A DNA stretch of 64,000 bases from Branchiostoma floridae (lineage: Eukaryota > Chordata > Leptocardii > Amphioxiformes > Branchiostomatidae). The stretch spans positions 6,984,344 to 7,048,343 of the forward strand of contig NC_049992.1 in NCBI RefSeq assembly GCF_000003815.2, written 5' to 3'. A program made the position numbers and the translations under genes. The notes below the pieces were generated by a model. That model worked only from the letters and a program-made list of their open reading frames with translations. It did no database searches and was not told the DNA's origin. Below, one piece after another: positions 1-11,968 of the stretch; the first letter of the stretch is position 1; each line of letters begins with the position of its first letter.

Positions 1-327
1 GACGGAGCTTTGTCTTTGAAGCCCTGGTGTGGATTATCTCGGGGCTTCTGAAGTTGTTTTTTCGCCCGTCAAGGCAGGTAAGTGCGTTGGGAATCTAGGG
101 AGTTCAAGAATCCGGCGCTACGGGCAAGAATAAAGGCCCAGTGAACACACGTTTGATCTCTTGGATGGCTCGCTTTGGGACGGTATATGTAATATACCGT
201 CCCTTTGGGGCTAGTGCCGGGGCAATGTATTTGGCAGGGGCATAAATCTGGCTCGACACTGGTCTGACAGGGGAGGGTGTCATGTACCCCAGGCCCCAGC
301 CAGCGAGAGTTTACGTAAACATGGGCC

Positions 328-413
328 AAACGCAGGCCAGAATGGGTTGAATGACCGGCAGTTACTTGTCAAACGCAGGCCAGAATGGGTTGAATGACCG
401 GCAGTTACTGGTC
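328..413. repeat. 43-bp tandem duplication
   Basis: AAACGCAGGCCAGAATGGGT and the bases after it occur at 328-370 and again at 371-413, with one difference. Confidence 0.95.
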
Positions 414-490
414 AGTGGACTCTCCACTCAGCCGGAGTTCTATGACGCGGGTTCGAATCTATTGCGGAAGGTGCTATGTCCAGTGACCAG
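414..490 (+). mobile_element. tRNA-like SINE fragment
   Basis: A B-box-like GCGGGTTCGAATCT at about 448-461 lies behind a degenerate tRNA-like head. The rest of the tRNA cannot be folded, so it is a SINE piece and not a tRNA gene. Confidence 0.4.
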
Positions 491-1884
491 TCACTTTATG
501 TCGCCGGTGAATATCTACAGAGTTTTCCAGTGCCACCTTGTACAACTTCTTCTATCACAAGATGATTTCTATAGAAACTAATACTTAAGAACCACCTGTT
601 TGCCTGTATGGAGATGTTACAGTAACAGGTGATCAAAGAGTATTTGGCCATTCCATAGTGGCTTCGGATAATTACCGGCCTTTGATAAATTGTCCTGGGG
701 GGACCCAGCTGTGGTGTGATGATTGAGGACCGGAGCTGCGCAGTGATTGGTTAATAATCCAGATGACTGGATTACAACGAACCTGACGAGTTCGAATTTT
801 CAGACAGGTGGTTGCGATGAAGTGACTGACGTTTCACCTGTTTTTTCTTCTAAAGATTGAGCAAACCCTACATACATTTGCTACCTTCACAGAATTGTGA
901 GGGTACTGAAAATACTTAAAGGTCATCTGCGAGAGCTTAATTATGTATAGCCGTAAGGGATAATTTTCATGGCGTGCCTGAAGAATGCAATGGAGCGTAG
1001 TGACACTAATTACCGCCGTACAATACAACATGGACTGATTGATGTACACACCTGCAATGTTCATTGCTTAGGGCCTGATACCATCTGATACATGTAATGT
1101 TAAGCTCATCAATTGTCTTGAAACAGCAAAAGCCGAATGCGCTTATATTTGCTTATGTGTTAAGTTCCATTCAGGTATCAGAATTCCTTACTTACCTCCG
1201 TGCGGGAGGCATTGTTCTTGGTGTGTGTGTGTGTTATCTACTTCACATCACCTCACCTCACCGGTCCCATAGCCTCACCGGCCGTAGGGGCAGCAATCCC
1301 ATCAACTATCTACTTCGGCCATTCGTAAATCAAGAAGCTTTTACGACCAATCAGCGATGCGCGATAAAGATTGGATCAAAAGGTGAAATAATGGGACCGG
1401 TCACCCTAGTAGGGACAAATCTGTGGCAAACTTCCGTCAAATACTTCTGCTTACACAAGCTATGACCCTTTCAAATTTAATAATTTTCAGCCAGAGAGTA
1501 TTAAAGGCTTGTAATGTAATCGGATTTTAACAGTCACATTGCACAAGGAGAGATCACATCATTGTTTGGCAAATTAACACCGGCCATGATAATTTTCTTA
1601 TCGGGAAAGATATTCTTATTCTCCTTTTCTCATGAGATTTGAGAGTCTTGAATTAAGGATGTTCTGTGTGAAATCAAGTTGTGTGTGGTCTGAACGCAAA
1701 GTTTCATCAAGACAATCTGATTATTTGCATATTTGACAAGTTGTGACAATACCGCCGATTGGGAGAAGAATATTCTTTGCGTGACGACAACTGCATTCAG
1801 GATAGACGGCTATTGTGAGTGTGCAGTGGACTATAGATGATATATAGACATCGGACATACCTTTATAATAACAGGTTACCGCAA

Positions 1885-2212
1885 TTATTGTATGATTCCA
1901 GTAAAGCGGAGATAATAGGTGGACTACTCAACTGAGCCTACCTGTGTAACTGGGCAATTACCGGGTCAGGGTGACCCAACAAAAACCATATCGTGCAATT
2001 AACATGTTTTTTTTTCCAAATCATTGTTGTCTACATCCGTGTTGTGCTGATACACCGATAACGCAGGATGAGAATGGAGTCAAGTAATAAAGCTTTTGTG
2101 GTTTGATTAGGAAAATAGATGGCGTTTGATTCTCGAAGTGTCAGAAGGACCATGAAAAAGCCCAGGTGTTGCCTATGGCCATCCAACTGAAAAGGAGAAA
2201 AGACAAAAACAG
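1885..2212 (+). repeat. Dispersed repeat R1, plus orientation
   Basis: Contains AAGCGGAGATAATAGGTGGA, a CCGGGTCAGGGTGACCC core and the TTGTCTACATCCGTGTTG block. Other R1 copies are near 4143, 9190, 9785, 19655, 19794 and 20560. Confidence 0.75.
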
Positions 2213-2219
2213 GCAAACA

Positions 2220-3420
2220 AGCCTAGTGCGGGAGTCGAACGGAACCAATTTCTCAAATATCCAAGTAGAAAATATATTCACCGCGTCAAAATAGCCATTG
2301 TACTGTACAATAAAAAAAATTAACGCAACTTCAAATTACTCTTCAATAGCGCCTGTGCTTACAAAGTAATGACTCAAATCTTAATTGTCAAGCAGCGTTT
2401 TCTGCTTAATTTGCCGCTGTCCTTCGGTCGTGCGCATTCGCAAAATTCGCCAGGTGTCCCAAAATAAGCCATTATTTGTCGAAAAAACGGAATTCGATAT
2501 CGGAATGACGACAAAGCACTGTCCATTAGATAGTTGGAAACTACGTTTGGAGTGAACTAGAATACGGAGTACTTCCCAAGCCAGCTGCCGCCGCACCGCG
2601 TGCATACCCGAGACGCTATAGCTGCGTGTTACACCGTGCATTTATATCGATACAGACGCAAAAAATTAACACGCCAACGGATAAAAAAGTCTATACTTGA
2701 ATTACAAAAAGAAAGAAGCACAAATATACAAGTAAGGTACCTTTTTGGTTCCTGATAAAGTCGACTTGTGGCCTGTGTCTTGACTACTCAGAGCGGCACG
2801 GATACGGGTGGATTTGAAGACTCTCGACTAAAATAACGCTGTGAGGAGAACAGTTGTCTGACTGAGAGCTGCTGCGGGTTGGAATGCTTATTTATGGACT
2901 TCGTCAGCTGTCTGACAGGTTTTTCCAGGAACAGTTGCGAAAAGGGGTCGGATTGACCATATGAAGCTTTTTTACGACCAATCAGCGACGAGCGATAATG
3001 ATGATATTTAAATTGACCCGATGGAAAGGTGATAGGTCACCCTGGGGACAAAACTGTGCCAAACTCTCGCCGTTCATGAATTAGTTTGCTTATACAAGTG
3101 AAAATCCTTTCAACTTTATTGCATGTACATGTATATACGGCTTTTCAGTCGGATAGTATCAAAAAGACGTGCATTCAGATGCATTCAACGATTTTCACGA
3201 TTAGACTCAACCATCCACTCCCCTTAAAGGGGTATAGACACGTTTTCCAGACGTTTTAAGAAACAACTGAGATCTATTTTTGGCGAAACCCAAATTTGAG
3301 AGCGATTTGTGCCGAATCTTATCTAGTCCTGTTGTTGCGTTCTTGTCTGTAAATTGCTTTGTGGTGTGTTGTTGCAATAGGATGTGGGAAAAGGACGGCT
3401 TGATGACAACCAGGAACAAA
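2220..3420. repeat. Segmental duplication, copy A
   Basis: Collinear with about 7200-9000. Shared anchors include GCAGCGTTTTCTGCT, GCCAGGTGTCCCAAAA, GAAACTACGTTTGGAGT, ATACAAGTAAGGTACC, TTGTGGCCTGTGTCTTG and GGTCACCCTGGGGACAAAA. Identity is moderate. No protein is evident in either copy, so its nature (old transposon, LTR or duplicated regulatory DNA) is open. Confidence 0.8.
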
Positions 3421-3484
3421 TGTCAGGATGCCCGAGCTTATATAAGCCCGAAATGCACTCAGGTGTGACCCGGAATTTTTCTGT

Positions 3485-3664
3485 ATGATGAGATAATTAC
3501 CTTCGTCAAGAAGGATATCTTGCTGCAGTTTGTGCGTGCGTGTGTGTGTGTGTGTGCGTGTGTGTGTGTGTGTGTGTGTCTGTCTGTCTGTGTGTGTGCG
3601 TGCGTGTGTGTGTGTGTCTGTCTGTCTGTCTCTCTGTGTGTGTGTGTGTGTGTGTGTGTCTGTC

Positions 3665-3695
<31 letters not shown>

Positions 3696-3705
3696 CTGTC
3701 TGTGT

Positions 3706-3740
<35 letters not shown>

Positions 3741-3990
3741 TGTGTGTCTGTGTTTGTGTGCCTTTGAACAGAATAATTCGAAAAATCGCTGATGGATTCT
3801 GTTGATATTTGGTAGGTGTTCAGAGGGTCGGGAAAACGAAAGTCGATAATTGGCCTCCTAGCGCCTTTCTACAGTACTACGCAACAAAACTTCCGTTTTT
3901 TTATATCTCGTGCTCTGAGCATGCTATGATCAGCGGTGATCTTTCAGTGGTTACGTTAGATTGCTCGCATTCGGGTGATAAGAATGTTTA
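3485..3990 (+). repeat. ACCTTCG-type dispersed element with GT expansion
   Basis: Starts ACCTTCGTCAAGAAGG and later matches the leading part of the 10.5 kb tandem unit (GATGGATT, TTGATATT, GGCCTCCTAGC). A GT/GTCT microsatellite fills its middle. Confidence 0.7.
3534..3762. repeat. GT/TGTC microsatellite
   Basis: About 230 bp of (TG)n with (TCTG)n blocks. Cys/Val-rich frames here are simple-repeat artefacts. Confidence 0.97.
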
Positions 3991-4142
3991 TACTTGCTCG
4001 GAGCTACGATTCTTTCCAGATCTAGTGTTGTTGTTTTTTTTGGCATCCCTGAAACAAATATCGTATGTTCTTACGTACATCCCTATGTATAGTCGGACAG
4101 CATATGGAAAATTACTATACATGTATGCTTGCTTATTGTACG

Positions 4143-4430
4143 TTTTCAGTGAAGCGGAGATGATGAATGGAGTGACAAGATACCTGGGTCGATATGTGTG
4201 CCAGGGTCACTGACCGGGTCAAACTGACCCAGCAAAATCCTTGACATCAATTTTTTTTCAAATCATCATTGTCTACATCCATGGTGTAGCCATAGCAATA
4301 AATAAAAATGGAGCTAAGAAGGCTTTCAGGGGGTTGTTTAGGAAATACATAGTGTGTGGTTCCCATATTGTGAAAAGGGCTATGAAAAAGCTTCAAACCA
4401 TTGCCTGTGGCATTCCAAAGAAAGGCAGAA
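4143..4430 (+). repeat. Dispersed repeat R1, plus orientation
   Basis: Matches, in reverse complement, 19794-20072 over almost its whole length (TTTTCAGTGAAGCGGAGATG, GACCGGGTCAAACTGACCC, CATTGTCTACATCCATGG, ATGAAAAAGCTTCAAACCAT). Confidence 0.85.
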
Positions 4431-4439
4431 GAAAAACAA

Positions 4440-5360
4440 AAGTATACATGTCTAGTGCCGGAATCAGGTGGAACATATCCAATTGGATGATACGCTTTGG
4501 CTTCCAGTTGTTTGATTTTGCAGACTTTAATATGTAGAAAGCCTCTTAGTGATGGATTCATTTCTGCTATTGAATCCATCCATTTTTGTCTAGTATTGAA
4601 AAAGGAGCAGACCGGGAGAATCTTTACAGGAAGACACTAGATCAAACTGCATTTGTTCTGTTCATCATTCTAGTACTGAGTGAGGAAAATCACACCGATA
4701 CCGCCGTAAAAAGGTACTTATTGGAGCTAAGGGGAACGTTGCGGTGGCAATGTTGGGCCACTCGGCGAATCTTTTTGAGAAGTTGATAAGGGTGTGACTG
4801 GAGGGCACACCGTAGACACGCCCCTTCTCTGCAAGGGGTATGCGACCATGTCAGTGCCCTGCAATTAAATATGTTGATTGCAAGTTCTTGCCCGAGGGCT
4901 AACTGCAGGCACAAACAACATGTAGAATAAGGAAAATACAAAGGTGCTGGGAACTACATTCTGTGATTGTGCTGTGCTACTAAAGTGTACATTCTGCTGG
5001 TTTTGTTAGGTTTGATTTCTTCTTTTTAGGCAGTGGAAGACGAATTTCCCCACTTCTTTTATGATGTGCGGGTTCGTCCCGCTTTGTTCTTTGCGCATAT
5101 AGCCTATTGCATCACACCAAACTGTCCGTTGCGCAGGTTGCATTAATACTACCACCAAGTCGGAAAAGAACTGCATGGTTAAGATTCAGACTTTAGAAGC
5201 TGGCATTTCCACCATACAGGCTTTTTATTTGACCTCATCTGCGCCATGTCAGATTACCACAAGGTCGAAATTTAATCCCACTTTCTTTTGATTGTAGTTT
5301 ATATAGTAACGATAGAAGTATTCTTTTTAGCTACATTATAGGAAAGTTTCCTCGCTTTGA
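4440..5360. other. Region without recognised genes
   Basis: No coding frame resembles a protein and no complete mobile element is recognised. Confidence 0.4.
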
Positions 5361-5364
5361 ATAT

Positions 5365-5600
5365 TTGTCTAGTGTTGAAAAAATTCATTTTTCTTATGAG
5401 CTTTGATCAAACGACATTATACAAACACATCTCAAGCTATATATTTAACATTACTAAGAAACGAGAAGAAGCCGAACAAATGTATTAGAATAGTTTTTAG
5501 AATCCATGTTTTAGAGTAGTCTTAGAAACCATGTGTATTGTATAACGACCTTTGTATCCATTTGCCTGGGCATGAATGTGCAATAAAGGCTATTATAAAG
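5365..5600 (+). mobile_element. LINE 3' end
   Basis: The frame reads FNITKKREEAEQMY and stop at 5488, then a tail with GGGCATGAATGTGCAATAAA. The same end occurs at 19365-19525, and a related one at 46180-46290. Only the terminus is present. Confidence 0.7.
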
Positions 5601-7200
5601 GCATTAAGACGTCAATGGGAAGCCTGTTTACGCACCCCTGAAACACCTGTAAGGTGCGGCCCTGACACCCATGAACTTTATCCGTTTATCACTTCCACCT
5701 GTCAAATTGTAGTTGTCTGTCGGCGCCAGCCATGGGTTACTGTGGGTCATAGACATTTTGTCCCGCATGTTCCACCTGACCGTAGAATGATCTCTTGTAA
5801 AAGCTTTAGGTGGGTACAAAATAAAGACACACACATGAGAAAAGTATTTGTTGCAAGGCTTCTTTTCAATTCAAAGTTGAAAGAGGTGCTGCGTCGCGCT
5901 TTCGCGTCCCGTAGAAATAATGCTCATTACGCCCAAAAGCGTTGTCTTCAGCTCTTTTGCATTTATAGATATAACGTTATAGTAGGCATCCTTCCATCTT
6001 TGCAGATGATGGTAGCGCTCTGTATGAAGTCACGGTGGTTGACAGGGTCTATACTGTGGCTCTGCAGGCCGATCCTGGCATGGCAGTGAGGGCCACAGTT
6101 AGGACAATGTTTATAGTATAAAAGACCAGTTTCTCCAGATCACTTCAGGGTCACTGACGAAAGATGGCGGGTGCCATCTGAAACGTCTTACCGTTTCCAA
6201 AATCATATCTAATTGCTTGAGTAACTGCTTTTTGGCGTATCTTAGTACCTGGATGTCTAACCTTCATTGACAAGTTCTGTGCATTATTTTTGGGTCGTAT
6301 GAGGTTGCACTTCGCCGCAGAAATGTTGCCTCTGAAGACTGGCAGACTATGAGGGCTTTCTAAATGATTCTCGCTCTTTTTGAAAATTCTAGATCCAGCG
6401 GATGTTGTCGAACTGAAATTCTTTTTTTTAAGTATTGTATTAAACAATTACCACTCGTTATAGATTTGTGCAGTTTATTTTGTACGAACAACGCCCTTTT
6501 TGCTTGACCAATTACACCTCTTTGCGCTGGGGGGCTCTCCTTACTCGTGATGTACTAAACTTAATCTGCTGTTCCATATCCCAGTGCTTGTATAACGTTG
6601 TATCTGCACCAACAGAAATGCTTCATAGTCCTGTAACTTTATGGTCTCATTGATGTATTACTCAAAAACTTCACGGCTGCATGGACGCATGTTTTTGGCG
6701 GTGAGAAAATTCCCTTTTAGCCTGTGGAACTGATGTCAAAAGTTAGACTGTTGAAAGCTTGCTTGTAACTGAAGAAATTAGCAGGTAAAGTTTGACAGCC
6801 GCGCGCTAGGTCGGAGGTACACAGTCCTGGGTTCTGAGTGGGGCGGTTGTACACTAGCAGGGAAAAAGTGCCTTTTGCAATGAGACCATGGGAGCCATAG
6901 AAGTCAATGAGAGCCTTCTTCAAACTTGTACTACTGTGTAAGCACTCAAACGGACGCGAACCGACTGGAATGTCGTTATCTATCAATCTTATTAACAAAC
7001 AATCTCTTGCGTGATGACCTTGGCGATTGTAAGTCCTTGTCCTCGTCTTTTGTGTTCAAATAGAAAAAAAAACAGGAGAGATCACACGTGAGGCCAACGA
7101 AGTCAAGTTGCCTACTGGAGATGACGGCCCAAACAAGAAGATAAAAACGTAGGGATTAAACCTTACACAAAGCGGGCACAATCTGGTATCCGGTCCGCAA
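5600..7200. other. Region without recognised genes
   Basis: Contains a dispersed repeat at 6150-6290 (GAAAGATGGCGGGTGCCATC, TTGCTTGAGTAACTGCTTTT) shared with TMEM201 intron 8. The long open frame at 5538-6089 begins in LINE 3' UTR and has no family resemblance. Confidence 0.5.
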
Positions 7201-7497
7201 AGCTCGTTCTTGTGGGGCACAATAGCTTAATAAAATAGCTTTAAGGACACGGCTTCAAACTACTCTTCCATAAATCCTGTACCCAAATGTCAATCGTCAA
7301 ACAGCGTTTTCTGCTCAATTTGAGACCGGCCTTCGTTTGTGTAATAGCGTGTTCACAAAATTAGCCAGGTGTCCCAAAAAGAGTTCTTATTCAAAATTGT
7401 CGGATAACAGAATTCCATATCAGAATCAAGACAGGGCATTGTTCATTAGACAGCCGGAAACTACGTTTGGAGTAAAAAGAATGCTTCCTTAAGACGA

Positions 7498-7780
7498 CAT
7501 TCCACTTGACGGCGCTCTCATGGCGCTCTCGCTGCGATGGCAAATTTGCCTCATCGCCGTGGGAGCGCCGCGATGTCAGAAAAAGCTGCTCAAATGAAAT
7601 GTCTCCGGCGACCCCAACGCGCTCTCAGCGACGAAAAACTCAAATATAAGCAACTTCAACGGGCGACCAAAGATTTGAAAGATTACTTAACGGATTTCAG
7701 AGGTAAAGATCGATATTTCTTACGGCACCCCACCGAGCTCTCGCCGCGCTCCCATGGCGACCTTGGCGATTCCTAGCCTG
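7498..7780. mobile_element. CGCTCTC-rich non-autonomous element
   Basis: Begins CATTCCACTTGACGGCGCTC and ends with CGCGCTCCCATGGCGACCTT. It shares the GGCGCTCTC motif grammar and end sequence of the 23.5-24.6 kb element. It interrupts segmental-duplication copy B. Confidence 0.65.
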
Positions 7781-8224
7781 GTATCCAGCCGTAATATAGC
7801 TCCCGAGTCTCTTCTCTCCTCTTTGCAATTAAATACACATGCAGAAATTAACATACCAAAGTATAAAGTGTATACTTGAACAACAACAAAAAGAAGAAGC
7901 ACAAATATACAAGTAAGGTACCTTTTTGTTTCCTTAACTGGAGGATAAAGTTGACTTGTGGCCTGTGTCTTGGGGGCGGTACGGGTGGGTTTGACACCTC
8001 GCCTAACGCTCTACAGATAGGAGTCGCCTAATTGAGGGTTACTGCCAGTTGTTACACCAATTTATTGACAATGGAACAGGTTTTTCCACCAAACGAAAGG
8101 ATCTGATTGGAAGTGACCCGAAGAAACCTTTTTTTACCAATGAGCGACTCGCGATTGGATTCAGAAGGTGAATCGGTGACGGGTCACCCTGGGGACAAAA
8201 ACTGAATCAAACTTTTGTCGATGG

Positions 8225-8692
8225 TATGAACTTCTGTATCTGTATATTTTGTATGAACTTCTGTATCTATATAGCCGGTATAACCGCCCTTCGGCGTAAC
8301 ACACCAGCTTCGCAGGCACGCGGCGCGGCAGCAGCTAGTTATATTACACCGAAGGACCCGTCACACCTAACTCTTGCACATCTATCTGCAAGAGTTCTTT
8401 AAAACTATCCAGAGAAGATGCCCCTACCGTGCTTGGTGATAACAAATTCCACTCTACGATAGTTCCTTGGAAAATACGAATTTTTTAACACATCAATCCT
8501 AGGTTGGTAATTCTTGTACGTGAAGTTATGGCTGTTTCTTGTTCTTTTTTGAGCTGGTATTAGATATTTATCAGTCGGTATGTCCACCAGTTTATTTGTC
8601 ATTTTGTACAGCATGCAAAGTCTGGACATTTTCCTTTTGTCTTTAAGTGATGTCCACTGCAGATCTGTTCTTCTGAACTTCAGCTTATACAC
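8225..8692 (-). pseudogene. LINE 3' fragment with frameshift
   Basis: The minus strand encodes TSLKDKRKMSRLCMLYKMTN and YQPRIDVLKNSYFPRNYR, then after a one-base shift VEWNLLSPSTVGASSLDSFK, the conserved end of CR1/Jockey-like reverse transcriptase ORFs. Its 3' UTR (8225-8340) carries GCCGAAGGGCGGTTATACC. Inserted in duplication copy B. Confidence 0.8.
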
Positions 8693-9044
8693 GCGGTAAT
8701 CCTTTTAATTTTTATCCTTTTAAGGCAGAGAGTATATAAAAAGACTTATCAATGTCTATCCGGATACATTAACTGTTTTTAACAATTAGTCCCCAACAAT
8801 ATACTACTGATCAACCATGGTCATACATGAGCATTGTAAGAATCATGACAAAAGCGATACCATTTAAAGGGGCATGGACATTTTCTAGTAGTTGTTTAAT
8901 CACCACGACAAAGATACAACGAGATATATGTTGGATGAAACTTAACTTTCAGAACGGTTTATGCCAAATGTAAGTTGTTCTTGTCGTTAAGACCTTGTCA
9001 GTAAATGCTTGTGATGTGTTGTCTGTATATGGCATTGTGATGTG

Positions 9045-9180
9045 TTGTTGCGTTCTTGTCTGTTAATATTTGTGATGTGTGGTTGCATTCTTGTCTGTTA
9101 ATATTTGTGATGTGTGGTTGCATTCTTGTCTGTAAATGTTTGTGATGTGTTGTTGCGTTCTTGTCTGTAAATGGTTGAAA
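9045..9180. repeat. 35-bp minisatellite, about four copies
   Basis: Unit TTGCATTCTTGTCTGTTAAT then ATTTGTGATGTGTGG. The single-copy counterpart is at 3330-3375. Confidence 0.9.
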
Positions 9181-9189
9181 GGCTCAGGC

Positions 9190-9395
9190 GTTGGTAGAAC
9201 TCCATCTTTGCTCCATTCTCATTTATTAGTATGACTACAACATGGATGTGGACAGCGATTGATTTTTGTAAGAATCGTCACACATAAATACACCATAAGG
9301 TTTTTGTTGGATCAGCTTGACCCGATCATTGGCTTGGTACACATATCAGCTGGGGGGGTGTAGTCCATCATTATCTCCGCTATCTCCGGATGGTC
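9190..9395 (-). repeat. Dispersed repeat R1, minus orientation
   Basis: Carries ACTACAACATGGATGTGGAC, GGATCAGCTTGACCCGATC and CATCATTATCTCCGC, the reverse complement of the 1885 and 4143 copies. Confidence 0.75.
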
Positions 9396-9784
9396 AGATA
9401 GACCAAAATATGTTGTGTTGTAGCCTAGTAACCATACTTGTGGAAGTGACACTAGGGAGGTAGCCATGGCTATAGTCGCAGAAGGGAAACTTGTTGGATT
9501 GTTGCAAAAGTGCCACCAATATGGAAGCCATGAATGTAGTTGCCAGCTTGGCAAGTGATACCAGTCTACCACACTAGCATCAATTTTGCTACACTAGTTC
9601 ACTTCTTTGCTACAGGAATAAATGCCTTGTTAGTTGTGATGCCATGTTTTGTCACTTCAAATCTTGTTACGACGTTTATGGTGTCTATGTTGAAAATCTT
9701 GTTTATTTTTACCCATTTTGTTTTTTTCGCCCTATCTCATTATTTTTGCACTCTGCATAGGATGTCATCCATAAAATTTACTTG

Positions 9785-9930
9785 CTGTGGTCTAATGGAT
9801 GTTCTAGACAACTGAGACTACCTGCAAACCGGGTCATACTGACCCTACAAAAACCTTATGGTGCATTTAACATGGGACGATTTATTTTCAAATCATTGCC
9901 GTCTACACCCATGTTCAAGTCAGACCAAGA
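9785..9930 (+). repeat. Dispersed repeat R1, partial
   Basis: CTACCTGCAAACCGGGTCAT, then ACTGACCCTACAAAAACC and TTGCCGTCTACACCCATG. Only the right half of R1 is present. Confidence 0.7.
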
Positions 9931-9939
9931 CACGAGAAT

Positions 9940-10464
9940 GGGGCCTAGACTTCTACCAACACGAAGACTTTTAATGTAATCATGCTAGTTTTGTGAATTC
10001 CTTTCTTAACAAGAACGAACGTAATTGTTTTGTGTTCTTACCCCTTAGGCCTAGTTGTAATGAGATTCTCCAGTTATCTCTGCTACAATCGCGTCTCAAA
10101 TCTTATCTTCAATATGCACATTACACCCCCCCCCCTGGCCTGATCAATCCCAAACTATCGCTGTCTGCATCTCTAAAATCATACGATGTTTAATAGGAAA
10201 TCTCAAGGCATTCAAAGATTTGATAACAGATGGCGGTTTGTTCTTTGTAATGCAAATATCTAAATCCCTTGAGCAGTCTTCCGTACAAAAATTTGAAAGT
10301 TTCGAAACAGCACATATCGGTATATCGGTTGTAAAGCTTCGACAATGAAATTCCACTATGCTTACCCTGTGTACCTATAGTATGTCAATGTGATGTTTTA
10401 GCGTTTACTGTAATATGCGATGGTTACTACTAGTACTATTGCTGCAATGTTGTTTTGCCTTTTT
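9940..10464. other. Region without recognised genes
   Basis: A run of ten C lies at about 10126-10135. No coding sequence is recognised. Confidence 0.4.
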
Positions 10465-10940
10465 ACCTTCGCCGAGAAGGTTATGTTTTGGGTAGCTTTG
10501 TATGTATGTATGTATGTTTGTAGAAGAACAAAATAACCCGAGAACGCCTGGATGGATTGTATTGATATTCGGTACGTGGGTAGGTCTAGATGATGCCTGA
10601 AAACGATTAGATACTGGGCCTCCTAGCAGCTGTTACGGTACTGCAGCGGAACTTCCTGGTTAATTATCTCGAGTTCTGAACATGCTACGGCTATGATTGT
10701 TGAGTGGTAGGCAGGTCTTGATGCCGAGAGTAAGTGATATAGGTTTGGGCCCCTAGTTGTACATGTAAATCACAGGGCTACCTGAAAACCAGGTCAATAT
10801 GACATGAGTTGCATGTAACATGGTCAGTTGAATAAAGTTAAAGTGAAAAATGGATGGTGAAAGATGTGTTGTATAAATAAATACGTTTTCCATTCTCTGC
10901 TCGAGGTCCCCTTTCTGCCTGTCTGTCTGTGTACCTGTCT

Positions 10941-10972
<32 letters not shown>

Positions 10973-11927
10973 TTTCTTTCTTTCTTCCTTCCTTTCTTTC
11001 TTTCTTTCTTTTCTTTCTCTCTATCTTTCTCCCACGTTACTCACCTTATTTTCTTGACATTCTTTCCGTCCTTGTCTCTTTCTTTATGTCTGTCCATATG
11101 TCTTTATTTTGTTCTAATAACAGAGAAAAGAAGTGTGATATACGATGAGAATTGTCTGGAATCGTGTTTTATCACCAAGCCCTGGGGGCCAGCCGGGATC
11201 GGGCAGCTAGGGCAGTTTATTCGGTGGCCCAAGACAGCCAGGCCCGCCGATCTCCTATTAGCGCCCCGGGGAGTTTAAGCCCGATGACGCCCACCTGCAA
11301 CTTTTCAGGCTTAAACTCACCGGAGTGCTAACGTGAGACCGGCGGACTGACTGCCTTGGCTACCCAAACAAAACTCGCTAGCTACCCAGCCGGCAATCAG
11401 CGATCCAGTCCTCTGGCCTCATGACTTCTTGACTTATGTACATATATGTATTTGTATCTGTTTTGAGTGTTTGATATCTGTCCATCTACTTGTACAATGT
11501 ATATACTCTGTGTTATGTTTTGGGTAGCTTTGTATGTATGTATGTATGTTTGTAGAAGAACAAAATAACCCGAGAACGCCTGGATGGATTGTATTGATAT
11601 TCGGTACGTGGGTAGGTCTAGATGATGCCTGAAAACGATTAGATACTGGGCCTCCTAGCAGCTGTTACGGTACTGCAGCGGAACTTACTGGTAAAATATC
11701 TCGAGTTCTGAACATGCTACGGCTATGATTGTTGAGTGGTAGGCAGGTCTTGATGCCGAGAGTAAGTGATATAGGTTTGGGCCCCCAGTTGTACATGTAA
11801 ATCACAGGGCTACCTGAAAACCAGGTCAATATGACATGAGTTGCATGTAACATGGTCAGTTGAATAAAGTTTAAGTGAAAAATGGATGGTGAAAGATGTG
11901 TTGTATAAATAAATACGTTTTCCATTC

Positions 11928-11968
<41 letters not shown>

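Larger units (their letters stand above)
1..1880. other. Repeat-derived region, no genes seen
   Basis: Apart from the tandem duplication and SINE-like fragment listed separately, the region has a block at about 1320-1500 (AATCAGCGATGCGCGAT, GGTCACCC) related to 2970-3150 and 8125-8220. No open frame looks like a protein. Confidence 0.5.
7200..9000. repeat. Segmental duplication, copy B, with nested insertions
   Basis: Matches copy A (2220-3420) in order but is split by a CGCTCTC-rich element (7498-7780) and by LINE DNA (8225-8690). Its end, homologous to 3330-3375, has become a 35-bp minisatellite at 9045-9180. Confidence 0.8.

Noticed and set aside
3520..3805. Cys/Val-rich open frames of about 90 codons
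   Set aside because: They are all translations of the GT/TGTC microsatellite in three frames.
5538..6089. 183-codon plus-strand frame
   Set aside because: It starts within a LINE 3' UTR, has no domain, and its composition is that of random frames.
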